64,000 nucleotides of DNA from Cognatishimia coralii (lineage in GTDB: Bacteria; Pseudomonadota; Alphaproteobacteria; Rhodobacterales; Rhodobacteraceae). The stretch is taken from the NCBI RefSeq assembly GCF_037478305.1, contig NZ_JBBGAZ010000009.1, positions 1-64,000 on the forward strand. Reading direction: 5' to 3'. This document shows, in pieces, positions 34,971-43,060 of the stretch; position 1 is the first letter of the stretch, and each line of letters begins with the position of its first letter. The position numbers were made by a program, and so were the translations under genes. The notes below the pieces were generated by a model, which searched no databases, was not told where the DNA came from, and was given only the letters and a program-made list of their open reading frames with translations.

Positions 34971-36103
34971 TCCGCGGCCTCCTGTGTCGAACGAAATAGC
35001 GCGTCGCGGGTTGAACGTAACCCGTCTTTGTCCGCGTAACACCCCTGCAACCAGCGCGTGCCTGTCCCGGAATAGGCCTTGCGCGCATGAAGAACCCGCG
35101 TGTTGTCCACCACAAAGGCCTCGCCCGGTTCTAGGCGAAATACAACTTCCATCGCGGGATCATCAATAATCTCACCCAACCGACGATAGGCCGCGTACCA
35201 CAGTTCCATTTTGTCGAAGGGTACATCCGTCACTGCAGCCAAAGAGCGATTGTTGAAACGCACCCCAATCAATTCTCCGTCCGGAGCGAGTTCGATCAAT
35301 GGGCGGCGCGAAGTCAGGCAAACACCCGCTTCACCCGCATATTCAAACCGCGCGCAATATTGCGCCAGCACGTCAAAATACTCTGGAGTTTCCTCTTGCA
35401 AGCGACGGACGCAGGCAAAGCCGTCCACCACCATATTCTCGCCGCCCGCAGCAGAGCTTTCTAAGCAATAGAGGACCTGAACCGTCGGGACCGGATCGCG
35501 ATAAGGGTTGTCGGTATGCGCCTGGAGCCCCAGTCCCGTGAACGCCAAGTTCGTCGGGTTCACTTCGGTACGCACATCAAAGTGTTTGCCGTAGTTGGTT
35601 TCGCGCACAAAGCCAAAGAAATCGACCACTTGAAACAGAGCGCCCTCTTGGATCGGGCCACCTGTGATTTTGCCGAACCCAAACCGGGCGACCTGCTCTA
35701 CCCACTGCGCCAAGGTTGCACCATCCTCAGACAGAGACGGAAATGCAGCGGTAGGAACATCGGCCTGCAACCCAGCATCCCAGACCGAGATCTCATCGGA
35801 CAGCCAGCCGATATCAGCGCGCGCCTTGATGTCATAGGCATGTGCAATCAGCCATTCGACGCTGAAGGCCACGCTCTTTTGTTCGGGCGCGAAGGTCACA
35901 TGCACCATGGTTTCACCGGCCTCGACGGACGCAATGCGTGTGTTGTCAGGAATATCGCGCAGAGCAATCAGACGCTGACCATTCCCAGGCGCGCGCGTTT
36001 CAGTGTCCTGCGCATTGTCGCGCAGCCAGATTGCATGAAACCGCAACTCTGCCTCAGCATGGAGCGTTAGAAAGCGTCCTTCCTGGTCCATTGTAACATG
36101 CAT
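34967..36103 (-). CDS. tmpA: Fe(II)/2-oxoglutarate oxygenase, TmpA (butyrobetaine hydroxylase-like)
   Basis: A 378-residue enzyme of the gamma-butyrobetaine/trimethyllysine hydroxylase family. It has the small N-terminal domain with FHAIWLRDNAQD, then the TauD-like double-stranded helix with the iron ligands His-x-Asp in GLQAHTDNPYRDPVP and a distal His in NTRVLHARKAY. TmpA hydroxylates C1 of 2-(trimethylammonio)ethylphosphonate. The start at 36103 has AGGA eight bases before it. The direct coupling to an HD oxygenase and the absence of carnitine genes support TmpA over a butyrobetaine hydroxylase. The pair is known from Leisingera, a related roseobacter. Confidence 0.84.
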   Translation of the reverse strand: MHVTMDQEGRFLTLHAEAELRFHAIWLRDNAQDTETRAPGNGQRLIALRDIPDNTRIASVEAGETMVHVTFAPEQKSVAFSVEWLIAHAYDIKARADIGWLSDEISVWDAGLQADVPTAAFPSLSEDGATLAQWVEQVARFGFGKITGGPIQEGALFQVVDFFGFVRETNYGKHFDVRTEVNPTNLAFTGLGLQAHTDNPYRDPVPTVQVLYCLESSAAGGENMVVDGFACVRRLQEETPEYFDVLAQYCARFEYAGEAGVCLTSRRPLIELAPDGELIGVRFNNRSLAAVTDVPFDKMELWYAAYRRLGEIIDDPAMEVVFRLEPGEAFVVDNTRVLHARKAYSGTGTRWLQGCYADKDGLRSTRDALFRSTQEAAE

Positions 36104-36208
36104 GAGCAAAATCCTACTGCTGAGTGACGTGAACAATGTCTTTACGATGCGCCGCACTAAACCATAAACTCAAATAACAAATGACCCACATGAGAGGCGT
36201 TTTACTTT

Positions 36209-37060
36209 ATGAATAACACCTCCTATTCGTTGCCGCCCTTGGAATGGGTGCGCGCGTTTGAAGCTGCCGCGCGTCTTGGCAGCTTTACTGCTGCTGCAAA
36301 CGAAACAGGCCTGACCCAACCCGCGATCAGTCAGCGGATTGGACAGCTGGAAAAACATCTGGGGACGCGACTGTTTGTCCGCAAAGCGCGAACGATCACT
36401 TTGACGGTTGAAGGGGAAACCTGGCTGCCACATGTCCAAACAGCGCTTCGCGGGCTGAGCGACAGCTCAGAAACGCTGTTTGCGCGTGGTAGACGTCGTT
36501 TAACGATCTCGGCCAGTCAGTCGGTGATTTCCCTTTGGCTCGCCACGCGGTTGGGTCGCGTGAGCGCAGACACTGGCGCGGAGATTTCGGTTAAATCCTA
36601 TATTTTGGGTGGCCAGACCGCGACCGAGGACTCCACTGTTCAAATCAGATATGGAGCCGGCGATTGGGCGCATCCCTATCAGACTCCTTTGTTTAAAGAA
36701 GCCATCGCACCGGTTTGCGCGCCCCGTCTCACCTCCCAAGCATGGACGCATTTGCCCCGCATTGCCTGCACCGGACCGCGCCCGGATTGGGACCAGTATT
36801 CCAACAGATTCGGCATTCCATCCACGCCGGTCCCAACCCTACGGTTCGACACATTGCACGGGGCGATTGCAGCCGCCAAGGCAGGGCTTGGAGTCGCGCT
36901 TGTTTCCATTCCCCTCTGCGCCGAGGACATCGCCAGCGGCGCTCTCGTTCAGTTGGGGGACGAGGTTCTCAAACCACCCGAAACCTATTGGTTGCTCGCG
37001 TCACGAAATGTCATAGGGCGCCGCCAATGGACGGCGCTTTCAGCGGCTTTAACCGCCTAA
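36209..37060 (+). CDS. LysR family regulator of the phosphonate genes
   Basis: A 283-residue LTTR of the GcvA-like branch. The HTH is near residues 10-65: WVRAFEAAARLGSFTAAANE then LTQPAISQRIGQLEKHLG. A substrate-binding domain follows (about 90-280). It is divergent from tmpA with 105 bases between, the usual set-up for an LTTR that controls its neighbour. It probably senses the phosphonate or a breakdown product and activates tmpAB. A GAGAGG ribosome site precedes the ATG. Confidence 0.87.
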   Translation: MNNTSYSLPPLEWVRAFEAAARLGSFTAAANETGLTQPAISQRIGQLEKHLGTRLFVRKARTITLTVEGETWLPHVQTALRGLSDSSETLFARGRRRLTISASQSVISLWLATRLGRVSADTGAEISVKSYILGGQTATEDSTVQIRYGAGDWAHPYQTPLFKEAIAPVCAPRLTSQAWTHLPRIACTGPRPDWDQYSNRFGIPSTPVPTLRFDTLHGAIAAAKAGLGVALVSIPLCAEDIASGALVQLGDEVLKPPETYWLLASRNVIGRRQWTALSAALTA

Positions 37061-37094
37061 AGGTTTCAAAAGTAATAGGGCGCGAACAGCGAGC

Positions 37095-38153
37095 CTATTT
37101 GGGTGCAGGGAACACGAGACCGTCAAAGAGTTTACGGGTTGTACGCAGTGTTCCAGCGCGCAACACCACCCCATCTTGGCTGAGCTCCAACATGACATCG
37201 GCGGCTCCGCTTGGGTGTTCCACCGACACTAGGCTGCCCCCTGATAGTTGGGCCACAGAAGCCGCAGGCGACCCTTCAAGCGTGCAAGCGGTCGCGACGC
37301 TGACAGCGGCGAATACACCAATCGTGGCGTGGCATCTGTGGGGAATGAAGCTGCGGGTCGATATCGCGCCACCGGATTTTGGTGCCGAGACCAAAGTCAT
37401 CTTGGGCACTGATTTTTCTGCGACGTCGCCCAAATTCATCATCGGGCCGCACTCCAGTCGGATCGCTTCTATGCGCGCCTTAAGCTCGATGTCCGCGTCC
37501 AGCGCCTCTCGGCTTTCCTGCCCCGTCAAACCAAAGTCTGCGGCGCGCATGACGACGCAGGGCATGCCGTTGTCGATCAACGTGCAGTATACGCCGCCAA
37601 CAACATCCACGGCATTGCCTGTGGGCAAAAGGGCACCCGTCATGGACCCCGCGAGATTCTCAAACATCAAAGGCACAGCAGCATGCTGGCCGGGTACTCC
37701 GTCGATGCGGGCCTCGCCGTCATAGTCAACGCGACCGTCAGGCGTTTGGATCTTGGCTGACGCAATCTCACCGGTGTTCAGCATATGAATGCGCACGTCG
37801 GTTTCGCCATTTTGGGCGGGCACCAATCCACGCTCAATCGCGGCTGGCCCGACGGCGGCCAGAATATTGCCGCAGCCCTGAGCATCCGAGACAAGCGCCT
37901 GATCGACAAAGACCTGCAGGAACAGATAGTCGACGTCGGCATCGTCACGCGTGGGCTCGGACAAAATCGCAACCTTCGAGGTCAGCGGGTCCGCCCCGCC
38001 GATCCCGTCGATTTGCCGCGCATCCGGAGAGCCCATGACGCGCAACAACAGTTCGTCGCGCTCCACCGCGTCGGACGGCAAGTCCTTTGCCAGAAACACC
38101 GCGCCTTTAGACGTGCCGCCTCGCATCCAGAGGCAGGGAATTCCATCTGTCAT
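37095..38153 (-). CDS. galD: 4-oxalomesaconate tautomerase, PrpF family
   Basis: A 352-residue PrpF-fold isomerase. Conserved parts are CLWMRGGTSKGAVFLA at the N terminus, the IDGIGGADPLTSKVAI segment, DAQGCGNILAAVGP with a conserved Cys, and GGAISTRSFIPHRCHATIGV. In gallate breakdown GalD converts the keto to the enol form of 4-oxalomesaconate. PrpF homologues also isomerise aconitate, but the adjacent aldolase and hydratase genes point to GalD. It is the last gene of a three-gene minus-strand unit. Confidence 0.86.
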   Translation of the reverse strand: MTDGIPCLWMRGGTSKGAVFLAKDLPSDAVERDELLLRVMGSPDARQIDGIGGADPLTSKVAILSEPTRDDADVDYLFLQVFVDQALVSDAQGCGNILAAVGPAAIERGLVPAQNGETDVRIHMLNTGEIASAKIQTPDGRVDYDGEARIDGVPGQHAAVPLMFENLAGSMTGALLPTGNAVDVVGGVYCTLIDNGMPCVVMRAADFGLTGQESREALDADIELKARIEAIRLECGPMMNLGDVAEKSVPKMTLVSAPKSGGAISTRSFIPHRCHATIGVFAAVSVATACTLEGSPAASVAQLSGGSLVSVEHPSGAADVMLELSQDGVVLRAGTLRTTRKLFDGLVFPAPK

Positions 38154-38186
38154 TCAAAAAGCCCCTTTATGCGTTGTGTTATCGGA

Positions 38187-38858
38187 TCAGATATATTTCA
38201 GGCCTTTTTCTTCCAGCCGTGGACGCATGTTGTAGATATCTAGACCCAATTCGCCCGCCGCAAGGCGTTGGCGTTTGGCTTCTTCGGCGTCAAGACGTTC
38301 CTGCGCTTTGACCAGAACCGCTTCGGCTTCATCGCGTTTGACCACCACGACACCATCGTCGTCCGCCACAATGACGTCGCCTGCTTCGATCGCTTGGCTT
38401 GCGCAGACGATGGGGACGTTCACGGACCCAAGCGTCTCTTTTACGGTGCCCTGCGCGGAAACGGCTTTGGACCAGACCGGGAAGTTCATCTCTGTCAGAT
38501 CTTTGACATCGCGCACACCTGCGTCGATCACCAAGCCAAGACAACCGCGTGATTGCGCGGAGGTCGCGAGCAAGTCGCCGAAATAGCCGTTGTCACAGGG
38601 CGAGGTTGGCGCGAGGACAAGGATATCGCCCTCCTGCAACTGCTCGATGGCAACATGCACCATCCAGTTGTCGCCCGGGGCTGCGCTGATCGTGACCGCT
38701 GAGCCTGCGATCTGCGCGCCTCGGAAAATCGGAGACATATAAGACGCCAAGCAACCCTTACGGCCCTGTGCTTCATGCACGGTCGCAACGCCTGCTTCGC
38801 CCAGTTTCTTAATGGTTTCCGCATTGGCGCGTTCGATATTTTGAACAACAACACCCAT
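38187..38858 (-). CDS. galC: 4-carboxy-4-hydroxy-2-oxoadipate aldolase
   Basis: A 223-residue RraA-fold class II aldolase (LigK/ProA/GalC group). It cleaves 4-carboxy-4-hydroxy-2-oxoadipate to pyruvate and oxaloacetate. Characteristic parts are GDNWMVHVAIEQLQEGDILV, YFGDLLATSAQSRGCLG and VIDAGVRDVKDL, whose Arg-Asp binds substrate and the Mg ion, then VIVADDDGVVVV. Length matches LigK. It lies 21 bases after galB and 33 before galD. A simple HMG aldolase role is possible but less likely here. Confidence 0.9.
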   Translation of the reverse strand: MGVVVQNIERANAETIKKLGEAGVATVHEAQGRKGCLASYMSPIFRGAQIAGSAVTISAAPGDNWMVHVAIEQLQEGDILVLAPTSPCDNGYFGDLLATSAQSRGCLGLVIDAGVRDVKDLTEMNFPVWSKAVSAQGTVKETLGSVNVPIVCASQAIEAGDVIVADDDGVVVVKRDEAEAVLVKAQERLDAEEAKRQRLAAGELGLDIYNMRPRLEEKGLKYI

Positions 38859-38879
38859 ATCGATTTCCTCCAGCTCGCC

Positions 38880-39611
38880 TTAAAGTTCGTCAACAGTGCG
38901 TGGGAAGATGCTTTGGAAGCCTTCCGCGTATTGCACGTCGCGGCCACCGGCCATGCCGCCGGAGTTGCGTTTAAAGTGGTTCGCACGCTGTTGCGCCACG
39001 CGGGTGTAGTATTCCCACAGGTGCACCTGACCGTTCATACATTCCATTGCCGCGCGCTTTTTGTCCCAAACATTGGTGATGTCGAGGAAGTGGTCTGGCT
39101 TCCAACCCATTTGCTCGGTCTGGTGCGGCTCAAACAGGTAAAGCTGCGGAGCGCCCAAAACTTTCTCGCCCGGGTTATGGCCCCAGGCCTGCGCGATCAT
39201 CCGGCATTCCAGAGCGATCTGCGTCATATACATGTGGTCGGTATTATAAGGGTCGTACTGTGAGTGGCTGAGCATGAAATCAGGCTGCACTTTGCGGATC
39301 AGGTCGACCAGCTTGTATTTGTCGTCTTTTTCCAGATGCAGCGGGTAGTCACCCAGATCAAAGCATTCCAGATGATGCACGCCCAGAACCTCTGCTGCCG
39401 CTTCGGCTTCGCCGCGGCGAATATCCTTAACCTCTTGCAAAGATTTGCCTTCTTTCCAGAGGCGCGCGCTTTCGCCACGTTCGCCAAAAGACAAGCATGC
39501 TACGGTTACATCGTACCCCATTTCGGCGTGCTTTGCGATGGCACCCCCACAGCGCCATACAAAATCGGCGGCGTGGGCAGAGATCACGAGGGCGGTTTTC
39601 TTGTCAGACAT
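38880..39611 (-). CDS. galB: 4-oxalomesaconate hydratase, PIG-L-fold
   Basis: A 243-residue PIG-L/LmbE-fold metalloprotein. The usual AHPDDE zinc motif is replaced by SAHAADFVWRCGG, as in GalB-type hydratases that use this deacetylase fold to add water to 4-oxalomesaconate. Later motifs are DIRRGEAEAAAEVLGV and MLSHSQYDPYNTDHMYM, with His residues for the metal. I place the start at 39611, which has AGGAA seven bases upstream. It is the first gene of galB-galC-galD. A sugar N-deacetylase is the alternative; the neighbours argue against it. Confidence 0.85.
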   Translation of the reverse strand: MSDKKTALVISAHAADFVWRCGGAIAKHAEMGYDVTVACLSFGERGESARLWKEGKSLQEVKDIRRGEAEAAAEVLGVHHLECFDLGDYPLHLEKDDKYKLVDLIRKVQPDFMLSHSQYDPYNTDHMYMTQIALECRMIAQAWGHNPGEKVLGAPQLYLFEPHQTEQMGWKPDHFLDITNVWDKKRAAMECMNGQVHLWEYYTRVAQQRANHFKRNSGGMAGGRDVQYAEGFQSIFPRTVDEL

Positions 39612-39825
39612 GGCTGAATTCCTAACATTTCGCGTTTGGTGAAATCTTTCAGTCAGGACTGAGAATCGCAACTTCAATTGGCAACAGAGGCAATAAGCTG
39701 AAGCTATAATTGCGCTGAGGCTTTTTGGCGAGTAGCCTGCTAAAATGTAGGGCGAAGCCGCTGTTCAAGAACGGTTAAGCAAGGCGTTTTTGACATAGCG
39801 GACTCGGTTGAGGAGTATTGGAAAT

Positions 39826-41010
39826 TTGCAAAATTGGAATCTGCGCCATTTCAGAGTTTTTCTATCCGTCGTGGAAACGGGATCGCTGACTCAATCCGCA
39901 ATCCAGTGCAACATTTCACAACCTGCCGTCTCACAGTTGATTGAAAAACTAGAGGCTTTCGCCGGTGGTGCTTTGTTCCAACGGTCTCCGAACGGCTTGT
40001 TCATCACCGAAAAAGGCGAGATTTTAGCATTTCGTGTAAAACGCGCCTTGGAACGCCTGGACAGTGCACTTACTGAAATATCCCCACGTCTGATGGTAAC
40101 CGCGAGCTGGCCACTGTTGCGAGCCCTTGAAGCAGTGGCGGAAACCAAGAACTTTACGTTGGCAGCGCGGCGCATTGGATTGGCCCAATCAACAATTCAT
40201 CGCTCGATTACACGTATTGAAGCCGAGGCAAAGGAAGCGCTGTTCCAAAGGACGTCAACTGGAATTCTGGCGACAAAAGCATGTAGTCGCCTGGCAAATA
40301 CGATACGTCTGGCAACCGCCGAAATCGACCAAGCTATAGCGGATCTGGCGGAATTTGATGGTCGAGAGGTCGGGGTGATCTCGGTCGGCACCTTACCTCT
40401 GGCGCGGTCTTATGTATTGCCCCAAGCCATTGTGATGTTTCGGCAAAAACATCCAAATCGACAATTGTCGGTTGTAGATGGCCTTTATGATGATCTCCTC
40501 CACTCGGTCCGGCGGGGCGAGCTGGACTGCATGATAGGCGCGCTGCGGTTTCCGTCGCCGATTGACGACGTGGTGCAGGAAGAACTGTTCAAAGATCAAT
40601 TGGTCGTGGTCGCCAAACCGACGCATCCTTTGGTTAACAAGGCCGCTGTTTCGGACGAAGAGCTGGTTTCGCAGCAATGGGTGCTCCCACGAGACGGCGC
40701 GCCGGCTCGATCACAATTTGACGCCCACTTCGAACACATAGGCCAGCCAAAAAGTCTGATTGAATGCGGCTCTATTCTTTTGATGCGTGAAATCCTGATG
40801 GAAAGCGACTTTCTTGGATGTATCTCGCTTCGCCAAGCTCAGGCTGAAATCGACAAGGGGCTGTTGGCGCCGATCAACACAGGCATCAAATGGGAGGGGC
40901 GCCCGATTGGGGTGACCCATCGAAAGGATTGGGTGCCCACGAAGGCGCAGTCTCATTTTCTAGAGATGATCCGCAAGGCCGCAGCTCAGGCGAACATCAA
41001 AGCGACTTGA
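39826..41010 (+). CDS. LysR-type regulator with two tandem HTH domains
   Basis: A 394-residue regulator, about 90 residues longer than a normal LTTR. The extra length is a second LysR-type winged HTH. The first spans about residues 5-64 (FLSVVETGSLTQSAIQCNIS then QPAVSQLIEKLEAFAGG). The second spans about 95-154 (LLRALEAVAETKNFTLAARR then IGLAQSTIHRSITRIEAEA). An effector domain follows from about 170. The likely start is TTG at 39826 with AGGAG ten bases upstream. It is divergent from galB, so it should control the galBCD unit. Its 3' end overlaps the convergent LysR gene by 14 bases. Confidence 0.83.
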   Translation: MQNWNLRHFRVFLSVVETGSLTQSAIQCNISQPAVSQLIEKLEAFAGGALFQRSPNGLFITEKGEILAFRVKRALERLDSALTEISPRLMVTASWPLLRALEAVAETKNFTLAARRIGLAQSTIHRSITRIEAEAKEALFQRTSTGILATKACSRLANTIRLATAEIDQAIADLAEFDGREVGVISVGTLPLARSYVLPQAIVMFRQKHPNRQLSVVDGLYDDLLHSVRRGELDCMIGALRFPSPIDDVVQEELFKDQLVVVAKPTHPLVNKAAVSDEELVSQQWVLPRDGAPARSQFDAHFEHIGQPKSLIECGSILLMREILMESDFLGCISLRQAQAEIDKGLLAPINTGIKWEGRPIGVTHRKDWVPTKAQSHFLEMIRKAAAQANIKAT

Positions 41011-41890
41011 CCGCAGAGACCACAAGATCCCGAAACCATTTCTGCGTCACAGAGCCATGAGTGCGTGCAGACCACACCAGCCCGATTTCAAGCGAGGAGG
41101 GCAGCGGGAATTCAGCCATGGTCAGATCAGGTAGTAGGGTCATCGCGAATTTGCGTGGGAGCGTGGCAATCAAATCAGATCCTTGCACAATGGTTTGAAT
41201 ATCTCCGGGACTGGGTACCGTCACGACGGGTGTCAGCTCGTTGCGCGACTCTGTTGGCAATTGATCTAAATAGTCAGAGGTCCAGCCGTCCCCATAGGCA
41301 ACCGCAACGTGCTGGGCGCCGATATAGCGCTCTAGTGTCAGCCGGCGCGACGCCAGAGGATTGCTTGGATCCATGACGCAGACATAGGAGTCCTTCAAAA
41401 GAGAGCGGCAATAGTAACCGTCTTCTTCGGGGCGCATCGGGCCAATCAACAGATCGGCTGCGCCTTGCACCAAATGGCTCGCGCCCTGTGTGCCGGAATG
41501 CATGATGGTGAGCTGAGATTTGGGCGCAGACTTTCGCAATTCTTTGATCACGGGAGCCATGATCCAGATGCGTTCAAAGTAGTTGCAACTGACGCGAAAA
41601 TTCTTTGTAATCTTGTCAGGGTCCAAATCTTGCGGTGTGATCATGGTCTCAAACCGCTGCAACATCGCATCGACCTCACCGATCTCGGCGATGCATCGAT
41701 CTGTCGGGACAATTCCGCCGGCTTGCCTTAGAAACAGAGGATCGTCAAAGACGTCCCGCATGCGATTGACTGCATAGCTGACCACCGATTGGTTGACACC
41801 AAGCGCATCCGCGGCCGCGGAGAAGGATTTCAGCTCAAAGACCATGCTCAGCACACGCAGCGCAAAGAAGTCGATTTTATAGGGATCCAT
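40997..41890 (-). CDS. LysR family regulator of the ring-cleavage operon
   Basis: A 297-residue LTTR in the NodD/PcaR-like style. The HTH is within residues 8-65: VLSMVFELKSFSAAADALGV, then NQSVVSYAVNRMRDVFDDPLF. The start at 41890 follows GGAGC with seven bases between; the open frame extends to 42034 without support. It is divergent from the hydrolase-ligA-ligB-yciI operon. An inverted repeat with nine-base spacing at 41942-41960 is a possible binding site. It probably activates ring cleavage in response to the aromatic substrate or a product. Confidence 0.86.
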   Translation of the reverse strand: MDPYKIDFFALRVLSMVFELKSFSAAADALGVNQSVVSYAVNRMRDVFDDPLFLRQAGGIVPTDRCIAEIGEVDAMLQRFETMITPQDLDPDKITKNFRVSCNYFERIWIMAPVIKELRKSAPKSQLTIMHSGTQGASHLVQGAADLLIGPMRPEEDGYYCRSLLKDSYVCVMDPSNPLASRRLTLERYIGAQHVAVAYGDGWTSDYLDQLPTESRNELTPVVTVPSPGDIQTIVQGSDLIATLPRKFAMTLLPDLTMAEFPLPSSLEIGLVWSARTHGSVTQKWFRDLVVSAVKSL

Positions 41891-41941
41891 GAGGGTTGCT
41901 CCTTGGTCGCGCTCTGCTGTGAAATCGGAAACTTCGATACG

Positions 41942-41960
41942 ATATCTACAAATCAGATAT
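41942..41960. promoter_or_regulatory. candidate LysR binding site before the ring-cleavage operon
   Basis: ATATC-N9-GATAT, dyad symmetry within the 138 bases between the divergent LysR gene and the hydrolase gene. The spacing fits the T-N11-A form of LTTR boxes. Short arms and AT-rich composition make chance possible. Confidence 0.4.
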
Positions 41961-42028
41961 ACGTCATTCATTTTATCGCATTGTCGAATTTTACCGATTT
42001 TGACAGGTAGGTCTATAAAGGAGACCCC

Positions 42029-42727
42029 ATGCAAGCGACGCTCGTTCTGATTCCCGGTTTGCTCTCGGACAATAGTGTCTGGGAACCCGTGGCGGCTTTG
42101 GCGGATATGCCGACCTATTTCGCCGATGCGACCAAGGATCCCTCAATCGAAAGCATGGCCGCACGGGTCGTGTCCGAGACCAAAGGACCTTTGATCGTCG
42201 TTGGGCATTCCTTGGGTGGTCGCATCGCAATGGAAGTCACGCGCCAGGCCCCAGATCGGGTGACTCGTTTGGTCTTGGCCAATACCGGGCATCACCCTCT
42301 GAAAGAGGGCGAAACCGAGAAACGCCAGGCAAAGATCGATGAGGGCTATGCGGATTTCGCGGGCATGATCAAAGGCTGGTTGCCTCCAATGATGGCAGCG
42401 AGCCGTCACGACGACACGGCGCTGATCGATAGCCTCACCAGCATGGCCCTAGAGATCGGACCCGAGGTTCACGAACAGCAGATCAAAGCCTTGGTCAACC
42501 GCCCGAACGCGACGGAATACCTGCCTCAGGTGCGCTGTCCTGTTTTGCTTTTGACAGGCACCGAGGACGTCTGGTCACCTGAAAAACAGCACCGCGAAAT
42601 TCAAGAGATGGTGGCGGATGCAGAATTGCATGTGGTGGAAAACGCAGGTCATTTCCTGCCCGTTGAACAGCCTGACCTGACGGCTGAACTGATTACGAAC
42701 TGGTTGAATTCCAAAGAGGAGGAGTGA
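42029..42727 (+). CDS. alpha/beta hydrolase in the ring-cleavage operon
   Basis: A 232-residue cytoplasmic alpha/beta hydrolase. It begins LVLIPGLLSDNSVWEPV, has the nucleophile elbow GHSLGGRIAMEV, and near the C terminus LLTGTEDVWSPEKQH with the acid residue and VENAGHFLPVEQP with the catalytic His. It is first in the operon, with an AGGAG ribosome site, and ends one base before ligA. Role unknown. Position suggests it frees the phenolic acid from an ester such as a methyl or galloyl ester, or opens a lactone by-product; both are inference. Confidence 0.8.
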   Translation: MQATLVLIPGLLSDNSVWEPVAALADMPTYFADATKDPSIESMAARVVSETKGPLIVVGHSLGGRIAMEVTRQAPDRVTRLVLANTGHHPLKEGETEKRQAKIDEGYADFAGMIKGWLPPMMAASRHDDTALIDSLTSMALEIGPEVHEQQIKALVNRPNATEYLPQVRCPVLLLTGTEDVWSPEKQHREIQEMVADAELHVVENAGHFLPVEQPDLTAELITNWLNSKEEE

Positions 42728-43060
42728 ATGGACAAGATACCTGAGACCCCCTTGTTCGACCGCGAAGGATCCTTGCGCGGCTACAAAATGAACAAGATGG
42801 CCATGGCCCTTGGCACGCAAGAGGGGCGCGACGCCTTTTTGGCGGATGAAGAGGCCTTCATCGACAAATTTGGTCTGGATGCAGAAAGCAAAAAGGCTGT
42901 GATGGATCGCGACTGGCAGGAAATGATCCGCTTGGGCGGCAACCTGTTTTACGTGTTGAAAATCACCGCAGTTGACCCAACGCCGATTATTGCAGTCGGC
43001 GCTGCGCAAGCCGGCATGTCTGTCGAAGACTTTGTAAGAGAACGTTTGGGGAAAGAATAA
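42728..43060 (+). CDS. ligA: extradiol dioxygenase alpha subunit (LigA type)
   Basis: Small subunit of 110 residues of a protocatechuate 4,5-dioxygenase-type enzyme. Typical family content: LFDREGSLRGYKMNKMAMAL near the N terminus and the IRLGGNLFYVLKI helix in the middle. LigA closes over the active site in the beta subunit and helps bind the substrate. It is shorter than the 139 residues of Sphingobium LigA. Its stop codon overlaps the ligB start by one base (TAATG). With a GalBCD pathway nearby the complex may act on gallate rather than protocatechuate. Confidence 0.9.
   Translation: MDKIPETPLFDREGSLRGYKMNKMAMALGTQEGRDAFLADEEAFIDKFGLDAESKKAVMDRDWQEMIRLGGNLFYVLKITAVDPTPIIAVGAAQAGMSVEDFVRERLGKE

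Noticed and set aside
34967..36103. Gamma-butyrobetaine hydroxylase for carnitine synthesis
   Set aside because: The family fold fits, but the gene is translationally coupled to a PhnZ/TmpB-type oxygenase and no carnitine gene is near, so TmpA is the better call.
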